DNA from: Phytoseiulus persimilis
Taxonomy: Eukaryota; Arthropoda; Arachnida; Mesostigmata; Phytoseiidae
NCBI GenBank assembly: GCA_037576195.1
Contig: CM075103.1
Coordinates: 12,276,001-12,340,000 of the forward strand
DNA: 64,000 nt
Direction of reading: 5' to 3'
Every line of letters starts with the position of its first letter. Position 1 is the first letter of the stretch. Both the position numbers and the translations under genes were made by a program. The notes under the pieces are model-generated. The model was not told where the DNA came from and ran no database searches. It saw nothing but the letters and a program-made list of their open reading frames with translations. Shown one piece after another: positions 49,630 through 61,442 of the stretch.

Positions 49630-51940
49630 GGCTCCTCTTCCATTCGATTGCTGCCACGTGAGTCCGACGAATTATCTTGGTGGAGCTTCAGATCGACTTC
49701 ACATTAATTGAAATTTTCTTTCCTCCTGCGAAGACGGTTATCGGCTCCATCCTAACGATTGTTGCGAAACCGGCCGAGAGTGGTGAACATTCCCGCAAAT
49801 AATTGGTCAACCGCACCTGAAGACGCTGCGACAGCAAAATCTCATATCCGAACGGACCACTTTGGAACTCGGCGTGTAAGCGCCAGCCGAGAGAGAGGGA
49901 CTACTGCAAAAGTGGCTTATTTCCCACCAGTCTCCTCGAGCGGACCCCTCCCATGACTTTCCGTCATCTCGGACTTTCGCGGTCCCCATGGCTTTTGGTT
50001 CATCATCGCTTCTGGGCGAACTTGGGTTGCCCGATCGGAAAAATATGAATTGGAGTACAAACGTCATCTCCGCCAGGGATTCTCGTACCACAACGCAAAA
50101 AAATACCCTCGTTCCCGTCCGCGCGACGAAAGAAGTAACGTAAGAATCGATTTCGATTCGACTGAGTTGTCTTCCCCAAAGCAGAGTTAAAAATTGGCTC
50201 TAGCTCAACACCAGCATCCCAAACTTCACAACGGTTTCGGGGAATCTCTCCCGGAACCTGTATTGATTCTCTGAAGCTTGCTTCCTGTGCTTCCATCTCT
50301 ATTGTATTCCTTCCGAGACTCGAAGTTGATCAATCTCTTCGAAGCAAAAGGAAACGTGGAGAGAAAGAAGAGACCGACTGGAATGATGTCCATTCGAATC
50401 ATTCAAGCGGAAAGGAACCGCTGCGAGATACACTCTTGGCCATGAGAGTTCCAACCTCGATGGCCAAACTTGGAGCATTAATTCTCCCGCCGTCGTCGTT
50501 CCGTTTCTGCTCTTGCCGCGACGGGCGGTACCGTAGGGCAAATCCGTCGGAATGGACCATGCAGGTTTCAGATTCGGCGAGTCTCCATGAGAACGATATC
50601 AGTGGAAACGGCTGGTCAGAAATACCATAGGAGGAGTCATAGAAGGAGAAACTGAACATCGGAAGCTGAAGGCAGAGCCGGAGCTCGAGTAACAGATCCT
50701 CTCAGGATGAGTGACGGGGAGCGGGGAGTCCCACAGCCCGATCACGTTTACCGATTGCTGAAACCTGCAAGTTTGTGCATCAATCATCAATCACCATCGA
50801 AAAGCCCAACAGAACACGGGTGACTGAATAAATAGGTGATTCGATGACTCAGGCCCTACCGCCAGAATACTGAAAAAACCGACAGCCATCAAACACATAT
50901 TCATCCGTCAAGCTGATTGGATGGATTGAAGGAGAAGAATTAGTGGTGCGCGTTTCCCAAGCTTCATTGATGACCAGCACTCGGCTTGCAACGCCGGCAA
51001 CGATGCTGAACTGATCTCGCTGGTTCCCCTCGGCCCGCGGCAATCGGTCTTAGCTTCAGCGAAAAACATCGGAGGCGGTGACCAATCGAACACGCTGGGG
51101 CCCACTGCGCTGAAATTGATCCGCTCCCGAATCAGCTGTAATGTGCGACTATAGGGAAGATATAAGCTCCCGCGGAAGAAGAGTTGCAGCTCGAACATAC
51201 AATACTTCTATCAAACGTATTGAGCGCTTCATGAGTTTTCCTTTTCATGGGAGTACCTTCGTTTACCTTTCCCGCGCTGGCAGTGAAAACTATCATATTC
51301 TCCACCAGGTTCTTCACGATCTGGCGAAGCTCGCTTCGAGAATTGCATCGTCCCCTCCGGTGTTCACTTTAAGCGGAATCCCTCGCTCGCTCTTCATCAC
51401 TTCCCCGGTCGACTTTTAACTTTCAAGAGCCAAAATTCTCTTGTTCGTTGAGGGTTTGAATCCGCCTGTATCGTTCTCTTCGTTTTGTGGAAATCCGAAA
51501 CCTCGCTCTGTATGTTCATGACGCGGTGACTTAGGACAATTGGGTGATTCGTCAATTAGCGACTTGCTGGCAGCTCAGCAAGGGTTCCGGCTCGTTTCAA
51601 TCGAATCAAAGTTCTCCTGCGTCACCTGAGCTCGATGTCGTCCGTTTTTCATGCATCTGGAGAAGCAGGCGCACCAAAAGTGTCGGTTACCGCGACTGGA
51701 TAGGAGAATTTTAATCTCGAGCTTCCGACCGAAATGAAATCAAGTCCGAGCGAGCTCTCGTCGACGACACTGTGAGCTGGCGAGATTGCAATCCGTTCGA
51801 TGGTTTCTAGTTCACTCTTTTTTTTTCGCCCCAGCCTCGTTCGCCCTGTTTCTCGCCGAATTTCCGCCGCCATTTCTCACAATTTTCCAATCGCCGTTCC
51901 TGCGACATCTGTTCCCATCCCGGGCGGTGGGAGTGTTCGG
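49630..51940. other. No recognisable gene
   Basis: A + frame around 49980-50180 and the antisense frame 50003-50296 are both open and protein-like, so no strand can be chosen. No repeat was noticed. Confidence 0.35.
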
Positions 51941-51954
51941 TTTTTCGGTGCAAT

Positions 51955-52323
51955 ATGTCAAGCTGTCAGGCGACTGTAAGTCAGTCGCTAGAGCAATCCG
52001 CTGATTCGTATCCAAACGATTCCCGTCGGCTCGGGGAAACGGCTCCATCGTGTGGGAAATACGGACACCTGTCATTTGCAGAAACACTGCAGCCAGTGGC
52101 GCACAAGGAGGAGCTGCAGCAATTATTGCTCGAGGCTCGGGAACGTCGCCGAAACGCCGTTTCCGTACCTTATCCGTCCCTGTTTCTTCTCGGTGCCGTT
52201 CCACCCGAGCCCACAACCGATTCCTCTATTTCACTCAAAAGGTCCGCGGCATCGGACTCTGAGCAGCAACTCGATGACACGACTTCAACGCTTCCCGGAA
52301 GCACCTCGGAGAAGCTGAAGTGA
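51955..52323 (+). CDS. Hypothetical 122-residue protein, single exon
   Basis: An ATG frame of 122 codons whose product has an ordinary protein composition: a Ser-rich start, a helical charged middle (HKEELQQLLLEARERRRNA), a short hydrophobic stretch (VPYPSLFLLGAV) and a Ser/Thr/Glu-rich tail ending TSEKLK. The 170 nt upstream are pyrimidine-rich. An internal gtaagt (51976) and a cag (52081) could be read as an intron, but removing it shifts or stops this frame, so the unspliced model is preferred. A middle of this type suggests a coiled coil or interaction helix; no family is recognised. Confidence 0.33.
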   Translation: MSSCQATVSQSLEQSADSYPNDSRRLGETAPSCGKYGHLSFAETLQPVAHKEELQQLLLEARERRRNAVSVPYPSLFLLGAVPPEPTTDSSISLKRSAASDSEQQLDDTTSTLPGSTSEKLK

Positions 52324-52329
52324 ACAGCC

Positions 52330-53980
52330 ATTACTGCCGCCCCCGCCGCGGTACTTCGCAGCAGACCGCGAAAATCAACAACGGAGCGCGATAGACGCAG
52401 CGAGTCGACGGCGTCGCTCAGAGACCCCGTTGGAAGCATCACAACAACAAATAATCTAAAGCGAAGCGACGCAGGCCTTGGAACGAGCGACGGAGCGCGT
52501 TCGCCCCTCCCCGCCACTCCCTCCGCCTGAAAAACATCGCCGCCCAAGAGGGATCGACTTCAGATGGTGCGGGGAAAAAGTTCCGAGGAATGTCGACGTC
52601 GGTCGACACGAGATTGAGATCGCGAGTCTCGCAGCAACCGTGACAACGAAACGGTTGCGATCTAGCGACACTGTCGTCATCCGCACAAGACTGGCTGCGC
52701 ACTCGATTTCGGATCACGCATATTCCATGAGCAACTTCAAAGTTCCGACTCCTGTGACAAATTGAATGACGACCCGGTCGATAGAGTCAGGGTGAGATTT
52801 TCATCTCGCTCTTCCGTGAGGCTTCCCTTGAGCTCATCGGATCGAGGTGGCTCGTTGCGCTTCATTGTCCTGACCGAGCCGGCTCGCGAGCACCGCGCGC
52901 ATTGTTTTTGCGCCGGAGACGCGGCTTGGAAGGCAGCGGGGTGGTCCACGGCCCGAAGAGGGGGAGCTAAGTGATTGCGAACGAGCTCTAAATTTGGAAT
53001 CGAGGGTCCGATAATCTAAATCCGGCGGAGCCGAGGGCTCGAGAAATTCGAGAGGAGCTACTAGGCATACATGGACTGAGCAAAAGGGAGCTCGATAGGA
53101 AAACGGTCCACAGACCGACCATCTGGTTACGAGAGCGGGCTCGACAAACACTCCTAATATCTCTGACGTTGATCGGCAGCCGAATATTGGAGCTGCGCTG
53201 CAACGATTTCAGACGATTTACGTTCTGCGGGAAAGAGGCAAAGCTCCTGCTTTGAGAGGGAAATGTGAACGGCCCGAAGACCGGACGTTCCCGTGGCACC
53301 CTCGATAGCTAAGTGGCTATAGTTTTTCAGAGCACTTTGCTGTACTTTGGTCCACTGACCGCTCTGGAGTGAAGGACCACCAGTTAAGTGCACTCAGAGC
53401 GGATTAGCTTCATCTTCAAATTGGGGGAAGCTATATACCCGTCAATTTCCTGTCAATACGGTGGAATGATTGTTTGTTTGCGGCAGCGCAGGGGTCGCGC
53501 GTCGAGCAAACCTTGGCACCGCTCCGCATGATTGGCTCAGCTCCGCCGTGTCAATCTAATTTCCAAATTCCGAAACACAATGAACTCAGCTTTTCAAGAA
53601 TCACTGCAGTCCGGTGAGGGACTTCCCCGATTCATCGAGGATCTGCCTCGATACCGACCGAGCATGCGTATTGAGCTGTTTCGAGTCGGACTTCTCTCGC
53701 CCAATAGAGTTCTCCGGCTGTAACAACAAGAGGCGGGTCGACCCGATCATTGTGGTCCAGGACACCGCTTCACAAGTTGTCGCCGACGGTTCTCCCCGTC
53801 ACCTCTTCTTTACCGTCTTGCTGGAAATTCCTGTACATCCTCTCTAGCACCGTCAAGTCCTCTGTTCGCATCCTGATTCTCACGATCAATGCTCGTTACT
53901 TATGGTCCGCCGTTCATCCGATTCTCCAGTCCTGTTCTCCGGGCTGCTGCTTCTCCTACTTCACGAATGCCAGCCGAGAA
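52330..53980. other. No recognisable gene
   Basis: A - frame at 53154-53393 looks protein-like but has no true ATG and no clear splice support. Other frames overlap on both strands. Confidence 0.35.
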
Positions 53981-53989
53981 TTAGGGGTC

Positions 53990-56145
53990 GTGGATGGCGA
54001 ATCAAGTCCAGGACCTCTTGGCGCATTCGTTCCGGCGCCGGACGTTTCGACGCGAACAGTTTCGCGCAGATTCAGATGAGGGTCCAATGAGTTCTCCGAA
54101 CGATTGGGATCGTTTTGTTCAGTAGCTATCGATACTTTCTTGCTGTGGATGTGACCACCGGAGCTTCCATCGATAGTTCCCGTTGCTACAAAGTGGGGAA
54201 GGATTTTATTTCCCGGAAAACCCAGAGGAATAATTCGTCGAAATGGCTGAGGATTCTGGACGACTTCTGGGCGATCACTGATGGAAGCTGGCTATGGGAC
54301 TACGAGTTCGTCGCCTAGATGAACGAGTGATGGCTGTAGAAGTTTCGCGGAATCCGTCCCGAGCGGACCCGGACTTTTTGGCGCAGGGAATTTCGCGCAG
54401 ATTCAGATGGAGCTCACATGGGCTACCGATGCTTTTTTTTGCGATGCATAAGACCATCAGAGCTTTCATATACAGGGTGTGTTCTCTAAGCTGCGACATT
54501 TTCGTGACCTTTTTGTTTTGAGCTGTATTTCGGTCAAATTTTATTCGATCTGGGATATTTTTTTCTTCATCGAAAGCTTTTGATAGACGCATCTTCGCAT
54601 TTTTATTTTCGAGGATCAGATCAGTGTTACGTTTTCCAAAGCTCGTCGAAGTTTTCCTGGATTCAATCCATGGCCCCTGCAAGAGCCGAGCGGGGAATCG
54701 CCGATTCTCAACCAATTTCGAAAAATAAAAAAACGGAAAGCATCCTCCCGATCCCAGTTGTAAGACGCTCGCGAGATCGGTTGCGAACCAGAGAAACGGT
54801 ATTCAATACGAGATACCCCCAAATTGAGCCCTCCAGACCCCCTGCCGACCTCTCCCATGAAGAACCCCCCGTAACTCCTCGGGGAAGCCGGTCTCGGAAA
54901 TTTCACTGATGGGAAAAGTTTCTTATTCCGAGCTAAACTACTCGAGAACGAAGTAACCAGATCGATCCGATAACTTGTTTTTTCACCACAAAAGTCGGTG
55001 GGCGCTCATCTCATGTCCCTGCCGGAAAACGCGCCGAAAACTTCGAATGACCAAAAAGGACCAAAATACAGCTCAAAACAAAAAGGCCACGAAAATGTTG
55101 CAGCTTTGAGAACACACCCTGTATAGCCTGTTGCTTCCGTTGCTACATGTTCGAAAATTTTCGCTCGAATCGCCCACACCTGTCACTGCTAGGTTTCAAA
55201 TATTCAGGTGTTGTCGGTGCAGAAGCGGCTTCAGACTTTCATTTTTTCTCGATTCAGGCTGCAAAAGATTGCCTTGAAGCATGACCTCCCGGTGGGTATG
55301 TTGACGTACGTTGAGAGGACAGTGTGGGACTAGGTCGGGACGATTTCATCAACCGAAGTCTAAGGTCTTTGAAGCTTCACAATTTCTGCTCGCGGTTGAA
55401 ACTGTTCATAGAACGAATCGAACCACTTTGAGAGATCCCGATGTCAGTGCTTTCCATGAGGGTCAATAAGATGTGGACAGCTTTCGGGCGATCACCAATG
55501 AAAGTGGGCCGTGGGACCACCAGTCCGTCGCTCAGATAGACAAGTGATAGCTGTGGACATCGCGAAATTCGCTCCGACCGAGTCCCACACTGTTCTCCCG
55601 GTACGCCTGTACGCCAACATTCCGATCGGGAGCTCATGCTTCAATGCGTTATTCTACTGAGAATTACTGCCGAGTCTGCACTGACGGCGCCTGCGCATTT
55701 AAAAGCGAGTAACTCTCGAAGTGAGCGATTTTAGCAAACTTTTCCGTGCGTGGGGAAACGGAGACTATCGATGGAAGCGCCGGTGGTCACATTCGCCGCA
55801 TGGAGCATCGATAGCCACTGAACAATACTGTTCCGATGACTCCTGGGTAGTTCATCTGAATCTGCGCCGAAACGTCCGGCGCCAAAATGTCCTGGACCGC
55901 GTCCCGAGCGTGTTCGATTGGTGCCGATTCTGCATCAACGACAGCTGCATACTCGAGCCCGAGAAATTTTTTTGTCCCCGAGGCAGAGAGAACTGTATTT
56001 GAAGGCTTCAGTGGTCGCATGCACCGCAAGAAAGCATCAAAAGCCACAGAACAATATTATCTCAGCTGTTCAGATAACTCAGGAGAACTTCAACTGAATC
56101 CGCGCTGAAATTACTGCTGCGTCAAAATGCCGGTCGAAGAACCGC
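53990..56145. repeat. Large inverted-repeat complex interrupted by a MITE
   Basis: Diverged copies of the same sequence occur in opposite orientations about a centre near 55.46 kb. The word gcgcagattcagatg is at 54063-54077 and 54395-54409. Its complement is at 55853-55867, with a variant at 56091-56105. The inner part (55126-55770) is itself a palindrome: acagtgtgggact (55319-55331) pairs with agtcccacactgt (55581-55593), and ttgaagcatg (55274-55283) with catgcttcaa (55635-55644). A further block pairs in direct orientation (54263-54370 with 55485-55600), so at least two repeat units per arm are present. The left arm is split by the MITE at 54471-55123. No coding function is recognised. Confidence 0.75.
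54471..55123. mobile_element. Non-autonomous Tc1/mariner-type MITE, about 650 bp
   Basis: Terminal inverted repeats of about 63 bp lie at 54473-54535 and 55059-55121, differing at only about four positions. The ends begin CAGGGTGTGTTCTC. Each end is flanked by TATA, consistent with a duplicated TA target, the signature of the Tc1/mariner superfamily. The interior of about 520 bp has only short overlapping frames and no transposase motif, so movement would need an enzyme supplied elsewhere. Removing it rejoins the left arm of the surrounding palindrome, which shows that the MITE arrived later. High identity between its ends suggests a fairly recent insertion. Confidence 0.9.
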
Positions 56146-56159
56146 GAAAACCCGAGTTT

Positions 56160-58870
56160 CCGGTGAGCGGCCGCTTCCACAAGTCACGCGTTATGAGCTG
56201 TATGAACCCGTGTAGACTGCGAGTGTCTATATAGTATCGCGATGCATTTCGATATCGGACGTCTAATTCGATGATGGCGGGTACAGTCCTGGGATGACCA
56301 CTTGACGCAGAGAGCCTTGTGACGGTGGGCATATCTACACTTCTTGGACACGCGGCGAACGGAATTCCCGGGATCACTGAAGATCCCGTGTCTCTGGCAC
56401 CCTCACTCAGACTTGATAGTCAGTTAGTGAAGGTGCCACGGGACACTCGGTCATCTTGACTCACACTCTGAGCACCATCGCTAAGTGCAACTGCGGAACC
56501 GGGGAGCCTCCTCGAGGAAGGGTTCTGGCGTGACGCGTATCGTTTCGATGATCCTTGAGCAGGAACGACCCGAGCATGAGGAGAGCGGAGGACGTTCCTG
56601 CAGCGGCCGCTTGTCGCCGGTGTCGATGGGAACGTTGCCAGCTCCGACTCGACCCACCTGTTAGAAGCTGGCTAAGAGAATGGATGCCCCGCTCAGGGGC
56701 CGTTATTTGAATTTCGCGCGCGCAGGCTGGAGCCATGCTGCCGCCCCCTGGCAAAGCCTCAGAACCGGCGTCAGCGGGTCCCCCCCCCCTGTCCTCAAGA
56801 TTCTTCTGACCGGAAAATTGGTTGTCAGCTTGAGAACTTCCCTCCTTTTTTCTTGACTATCATCCGTTATTTCTTCAGTTCCCCTCACTACTCCGCTCCT
56901 TCCGGGGCGACGTGTGCGTCGTGAAACTCCCGGATTCGCAAGGGAGACTTCGTACCTGCCACACGTCATGATAAATCTCCGTGTGCTTCCAGACGCTCAA
57001 GGAAGAACTCTCCCAAGGACATGAACAATGTTTTTGAGACCGTTCCGCTGCAACGGGCGACTCGCGTTGCCATAGCTGATTCTCCGTGAGAAGGGAAGCG
57101 TGAAAGTCTAGCAAACGTCACTGGATAACAGCCGAAAGGAACACTGTTTGAGTGGTGTAACTGAACGTAATACCCGCGTCTCGCTCCGAGGACTACATCC
57201 GATGTTCTTCTGTTTACTCTCTCTCTGATCGATACTGAATATTCCATTGAACTTGCGGTTCAACGAATGCTCCGAAACGCAATCCCACATGCGGTCGCTG
57301 CGCGAACAGTGTATACCCCGAACCGATCAATCTTTGCGTTACGAGTAGACAAGGATGTCTCGCTCCGATAGCTTTGTTGGCGAGCTGGCAGGAAAACATG
57401 GATGGTGGATCGGCTAGGAACAAGAACAAGTCGATGTGGTGTGTTCGGCCGTCGACATCTAATTGCCAAAATACCCCTGAGCAATGTGATTGCCAGTATA
57501 TTATTGGCAATATGCCTCCTCCCCATAAATTGTCTCTGCAGCGACTATAGCAAACATCAACAAGCTGCCGGGCGGATGGACTTGTTTGTTGCGGGACAAG
57601 CCAAACGGTCACGGATTCGAGCCAGCGTGAAAATGAGACTCGCGTCATCCTGCCTGGAAGGGCAGCGATGGAATCTTCCTCGGCCTCTCCCGGTTGGGAC
57701 AGAACGACGGAGCGCAGCGAGTCACCCTGAAGCTGGTCCTCGACAGCAACGATTTCTCATCTGATCGCTTACCGGGAGCAGAGCAACGAGAGAACGGAGT
57801 TCGAATCCTCGGTTAGCAAATCGGGAGGGCGTTGGGATCGGCGGATGGCACGAGGCCGCACCGAGCGGTTTAATGAATCTGCTGCGGGCTGGAGCTTCAA
57901 GTGCAGATGCGACGGCTTCGATCAATCGTCGGTGCCCTGCTCCGTTCCCTCGCTGAAACAAGTTTTCGGTTGTTGTTTTGAATCACTGTTGCTCGGTGGT
58001 TCCTGGTCTCGGGTTGCTAACCCGCCTGCAACGGAACTTCTGGCGAATATTCACTTAATCGTCGGCCGGTACGGAACAAAGGCAGCGCGACATAGGGCGG
58101 GAGCAACATTGGGAACAGCCATGGTAGTATATCGAGAGCCGGACCGGTAGCACGGTCTCCATTCAAGCTTGTAGACATTAGATCCAGACTCCGTACTTCG
58201 AGCGAGTCTCTTCCTCCCCATCTCTCTTCTGCGCGCCGGGCCTGTGGTATCAACGAACACTTTATTGCACGAGATTTTCGGCGAAACTTGCGCGACCATA
58301 GCGCCATAGACCACCACCAACACTGCTCTTAGTCGGGGCCAACCCTCCATTTACGCCGCGTCCAGGTCCTAGCTCGATTCGCTCCATTAGAATGATTGGC
58401 GATTTCTCTCGTAATCCTTCATCTCCATGACGTTCACCATGACCGCTACAGTCGATTCTTATATCTGATACCGATCTTGATCGCCCCTGCGTTGAAGAGG
58501 CGGGCAGGCAAACGCCATACGATGAGCGTTTCTCTTAATTCCGGAAGTCCTCGAGAGTTCAGAAGTTCGAGAAGCTCTCGCTCCACTCTACGGGACGATT
58601 TGATTGCATAAATATTCTAGAGCTTCTAGCTTGGCTCCCGCTCAACATTCCTCAGGCGTCGGGTCAGTGATGCCTCTGACAAGGTCCGAACTCGACGTTG
58701 CAAGCGATAGGCGAAATAGTTCAGCAACTGCAGTGTTGTTCGCGGGATAACACCGACATAACAAGAAATATATGGATATTGGAGTCAGAAGCACAGCGGA
58801 GCTCGAGTTAGCTGTTATTGATGTTCGTAAATAGAGCGAAATGGCATGGGAACACAGTTGATCAACAATC
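56160..58870. other. No recognisable gene
   Basis: The + frame at 57402-57764 contains a hydrophobic segment (SNVIASILLAICLLPINCLC) that could be a signal or membrane segment, but the opposite strand (57214-57648) is open too. Nothing else was recognised. Confidence 0.35.
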
Positions 58871-58878
58871 GTCACAAG

Positions 58879-59044
58879 CAGGGGCGTACCCAGCTTTTTG
58901 GGGGTTGGAGGGGGGACGAGGGTGATGATTATGATCATCATCATCGTCGCGAGTTTTTCAAGACGCAACATGGTTTTCAAACCTGTGAAGATTTTGATAA
59001 CACAGAATCTTTGCAAAACAATTTCGTCCATCGAAGTGTTGTTT
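58879..59044 (+). repeat. Dispersed repeat, copy B; transposon-end-like
   Basis: Begins CAGGGGCGTACCCAGC, a motif resembling hAT-type transposon ends (CAGxGGCG), followed by a T/G-rich stretch, a GAT/ATC-rich imperfect palindrome and about 110 bp shared with 7186-7364. The partner terminus in the correct orientation was not found. Copies A and B are in the same orientation and about three-quarters identical by eye. Confidence 0.7.
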
Positions 59045-59116
59045 AATCCACCCTTCCCGATATTGTGTTCCCTTGTGTCTTTCCTTTTGCCCGCCCTCTC
59101 CTTCCCGGGAAGTCTC

Positions 59117-59647
59117 TCAAAAGTTGGGGTTCATGGGAATCTCAATGATATCAGCATTCGAGCTCATTGGATGCATGTCATTGGACGTCGGTTCGATTGG
59201 TATCCCCACAACACTCGTCAGCTCGTTTGTGAGTTCGTCGTTCTTCCTCTCCGATCGTTCGATAGTTTGCATGATACCATGATGTTCGGGGTCTCTGAAG
59301 GTGCTTCCAGGAATGACCTGACAATACTTTCTGGAGTCGTAGGAGATGGCTTCGGGATTGATTTGAACATACTTTTCGGATTCTGGAAAGATGATTTCAA
59401 GGTCGACCGGCAGAACTGCAACACCGAGGAGTAACAACGTGTACCGATCAGCCGAAGGAGAAGACAGTTTTGAAATGATGCTGAACCCACAGAGAGGGAA
59501 CCATATGCCTCCACCTCTGAAATCGCAGTCCGAGCGCGAGTTGGCTGAATTTGGTTCATCATCGCCGATAACTGATATGGCCCAGCTCCCACTGAATCGG
59601 ATGACGCGAACAGTTGGACATTTGGCCTCTATGATCTTCGCGGAAGT
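59117..59647 (-). CDS. Open - strand frame of about 176 codons without an ATG start; unrecognised
   Basis: Between an in-frame TAA (59648-59650) and a TGA at 59117 one - strand frame is open and gives a protein-like product: a small hydrophobic run (YTLLLLGVAVLPVDLEIIF), then an acidic/polar part (for example TIERSERKNDELTNELTSV) ending IIEIPMNPNF. The only methionines lie in the last third, so if real it is an internal or terminal exon. Possible acceptors include attcag near 59600. Two other frames over the same bases are also open, so it could be chance or decayed element coding sequence beside the transposon-like repeat. Confidence 0.22.
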   Translation of the reverse strand, partial: TSAKIIEAKCPTVRVIRFSGSWAISVIGDDEPNSANSRSDCDFRGGGIWFPLCGFSIISKLSSPSADRYTLLLLGVAVLPVDLEIIFPESEKYVQINPEAISYDSRKYCQVIPGSTFRDPEHHGIMQTIERSERKNDELTNELTSVVGIPIEPTSNDMHPMSSNADIIEIPMNPNF

Positions 59648-59659
59648 TTATCTGCTTCC

Positions 59660-61430
59660 TTTGCAGCGTCAGTGTAGTTTCAATTTGGATTCGACGCGTG
59701 AAGGATCCAAGATCCGCGTCTAAGGTCCATTAGCCAACTCTGATAGGTGTGGATCCCGTCGCGCGGGACTTATCGCGGCAGCCAGGAGAGAACGACAACC
59801 GACAACCCCTCCACGGGACAACTCAACCAGAGCTCTTGCTGCAGAGCGGATGTTAGCCTGCCGGATATCTCCGAGCCATTCTAGAGGTTCAAGTCAGGTG
59901 TGGACTGCCTGACATACTTTAGAGCTGGGTATCACGGCCCGGAGCGTCCTCCCTCTCTTAGATCAGACAGAATGGCGAACGGGTGAGCACGCTGCCGGCT
60001 CGAGCTAAGAACGAACTGATTCTCCTTGGCCGCTGCAAACATAGCCAGGAGGAAGCGTCTGTCACAACAAGGGAAACTTCGGACCGATGCTACACCGGCG
60101 CGATTGTTAGCATATTCTACGAGCGAGCCAATCTCCTGATCGGCTCATTCCGAAATTGCAACGGACTCATCGGCCAGATCAACCAACGGCGGGGCTCGGA
60201 TCGGAGTCAGGATTTCGGCCCGAGACAGAGATAGTCCGCGCCCTGGGAAACCTCGTCAGGAGAGACTCCGGACGAACAGCCTCAACCGAAAGGCTGACCT
60301 CTGATTCTTTCGAGATTTGGCAAATTCATCATGCCACGCCGCTCACGGGAAAATAAAGAGTCATCTTGACTGCGGCCAGAGGGAGAGCCGCCGTGGTTGA
60401 ATAGTTTCAGGCAGCGAGGGAGATGTCTCGGGCAGTATTCTTGGAGGGAAACATCGGCGTTGAGGCAGCGGTGATCAAATCCGAACACGAAAAGCTTCTT
60501 CTAACTTCGTCCACTTCTCTCATCGACCATTGGTATCTCCAAACTTCGGGCTGGCACCGTTCTCACCAAGAGAAATGTTCATCAGTTTGCAACAGTTCGG
60601 GGACACAGGATCATTCGCAAAACGACGCTTCGAGACATTCGCCCATCGAACATAGCCAGCTCGAACATTCGAATTTCCGAAGCATTCGGGAGAGTGGATG
60701 GCGTGAGGTCGGTTGGACGCATCAGCCAGCCGTGCGGTTCCCAGGCTTCGGGGAACTTCTGTTCGACATTGACCAGGACGGCTGCCATCTTGAGCCTCCA
60801 CTCGAAGGCACTCACTGCAAGAGAGTGCCATTCACTCGATTCTCCTCCAAGAAGTACCTTTTCCATCATTTCTTTCCTTTGTTTTCCATCATTCCGATTA
60901 TTGTCGAGGAGCTGAGGAAGCTTGGTCCGACTGTACAATAGCTGATCGAGTGCATCGAGCTAACCTCAGCTTGGCGATAGCTATCGCCGGCCCGGAACCT
61001 TCAGATTCGATAATTACGCTTAGTTGTTCCACTGCTAGCACGGCTTCAGCCTGAGGGCTCGTTTCGGAACCGCTCCGACAGGAATACTCAGTCAGCTGGG
61101 TGCGTGGTTCGTTAATGTAGTTCGCGATTGTTGGGCGGGAACTTCAGAGCAAAAATATGAATCTGCCAGAAGCATCGATGTTGGAAAGCTGGGCCTCTGT
61201 CGGCTGCGAGCGACGAGCGGAGTCTGGGCCGGCTCGATGTGCGTCGTCGGGCCCGATCTTGAGTTTGGCTCACGCCAAGTCCGAGAATAGCTGAGAAGCG
61301 GTTTCTACTGGGAACCGACCTCCCGTTCGTGGGTGTTTGGGCTCGTGATGCCTCATTTGTGGCTCTTCCGTTTCCTTGGGGTGCTTGTTTATGCCCGCCG
61401 TCGTCATTGCAAGCGTTGCTGTCGCCATAT
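59660..61430. other. No recognisable gene
   Basis: A 172-codon + frame (60423-60941) and two antisense frames overlap without recognisable domains. Confidence 0.35.
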
Positions 61431-61442
61431 TTTCAACCGATT

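Noticed and set aside
51976..52081. 106-nt intron (gtaagt to cag) inside the 122-codon frame
   Set aside because: Removing it produces a stop or a frame with poor protein character, so the unspliced frame is preferred.
57780..57830. tRNA B-box-like sequence (gttcgaatcc)
   Set aside because: No matching A box, acceptor stem or cloverleaf could be drawn around it.
58483..58886. cgcccctg near 58.48 kb as the partner terminus of CAGGGGCG at 58879
   Set aside because: The two words point away from each other, which is the wrong arrangement for the two ends of one transposon.
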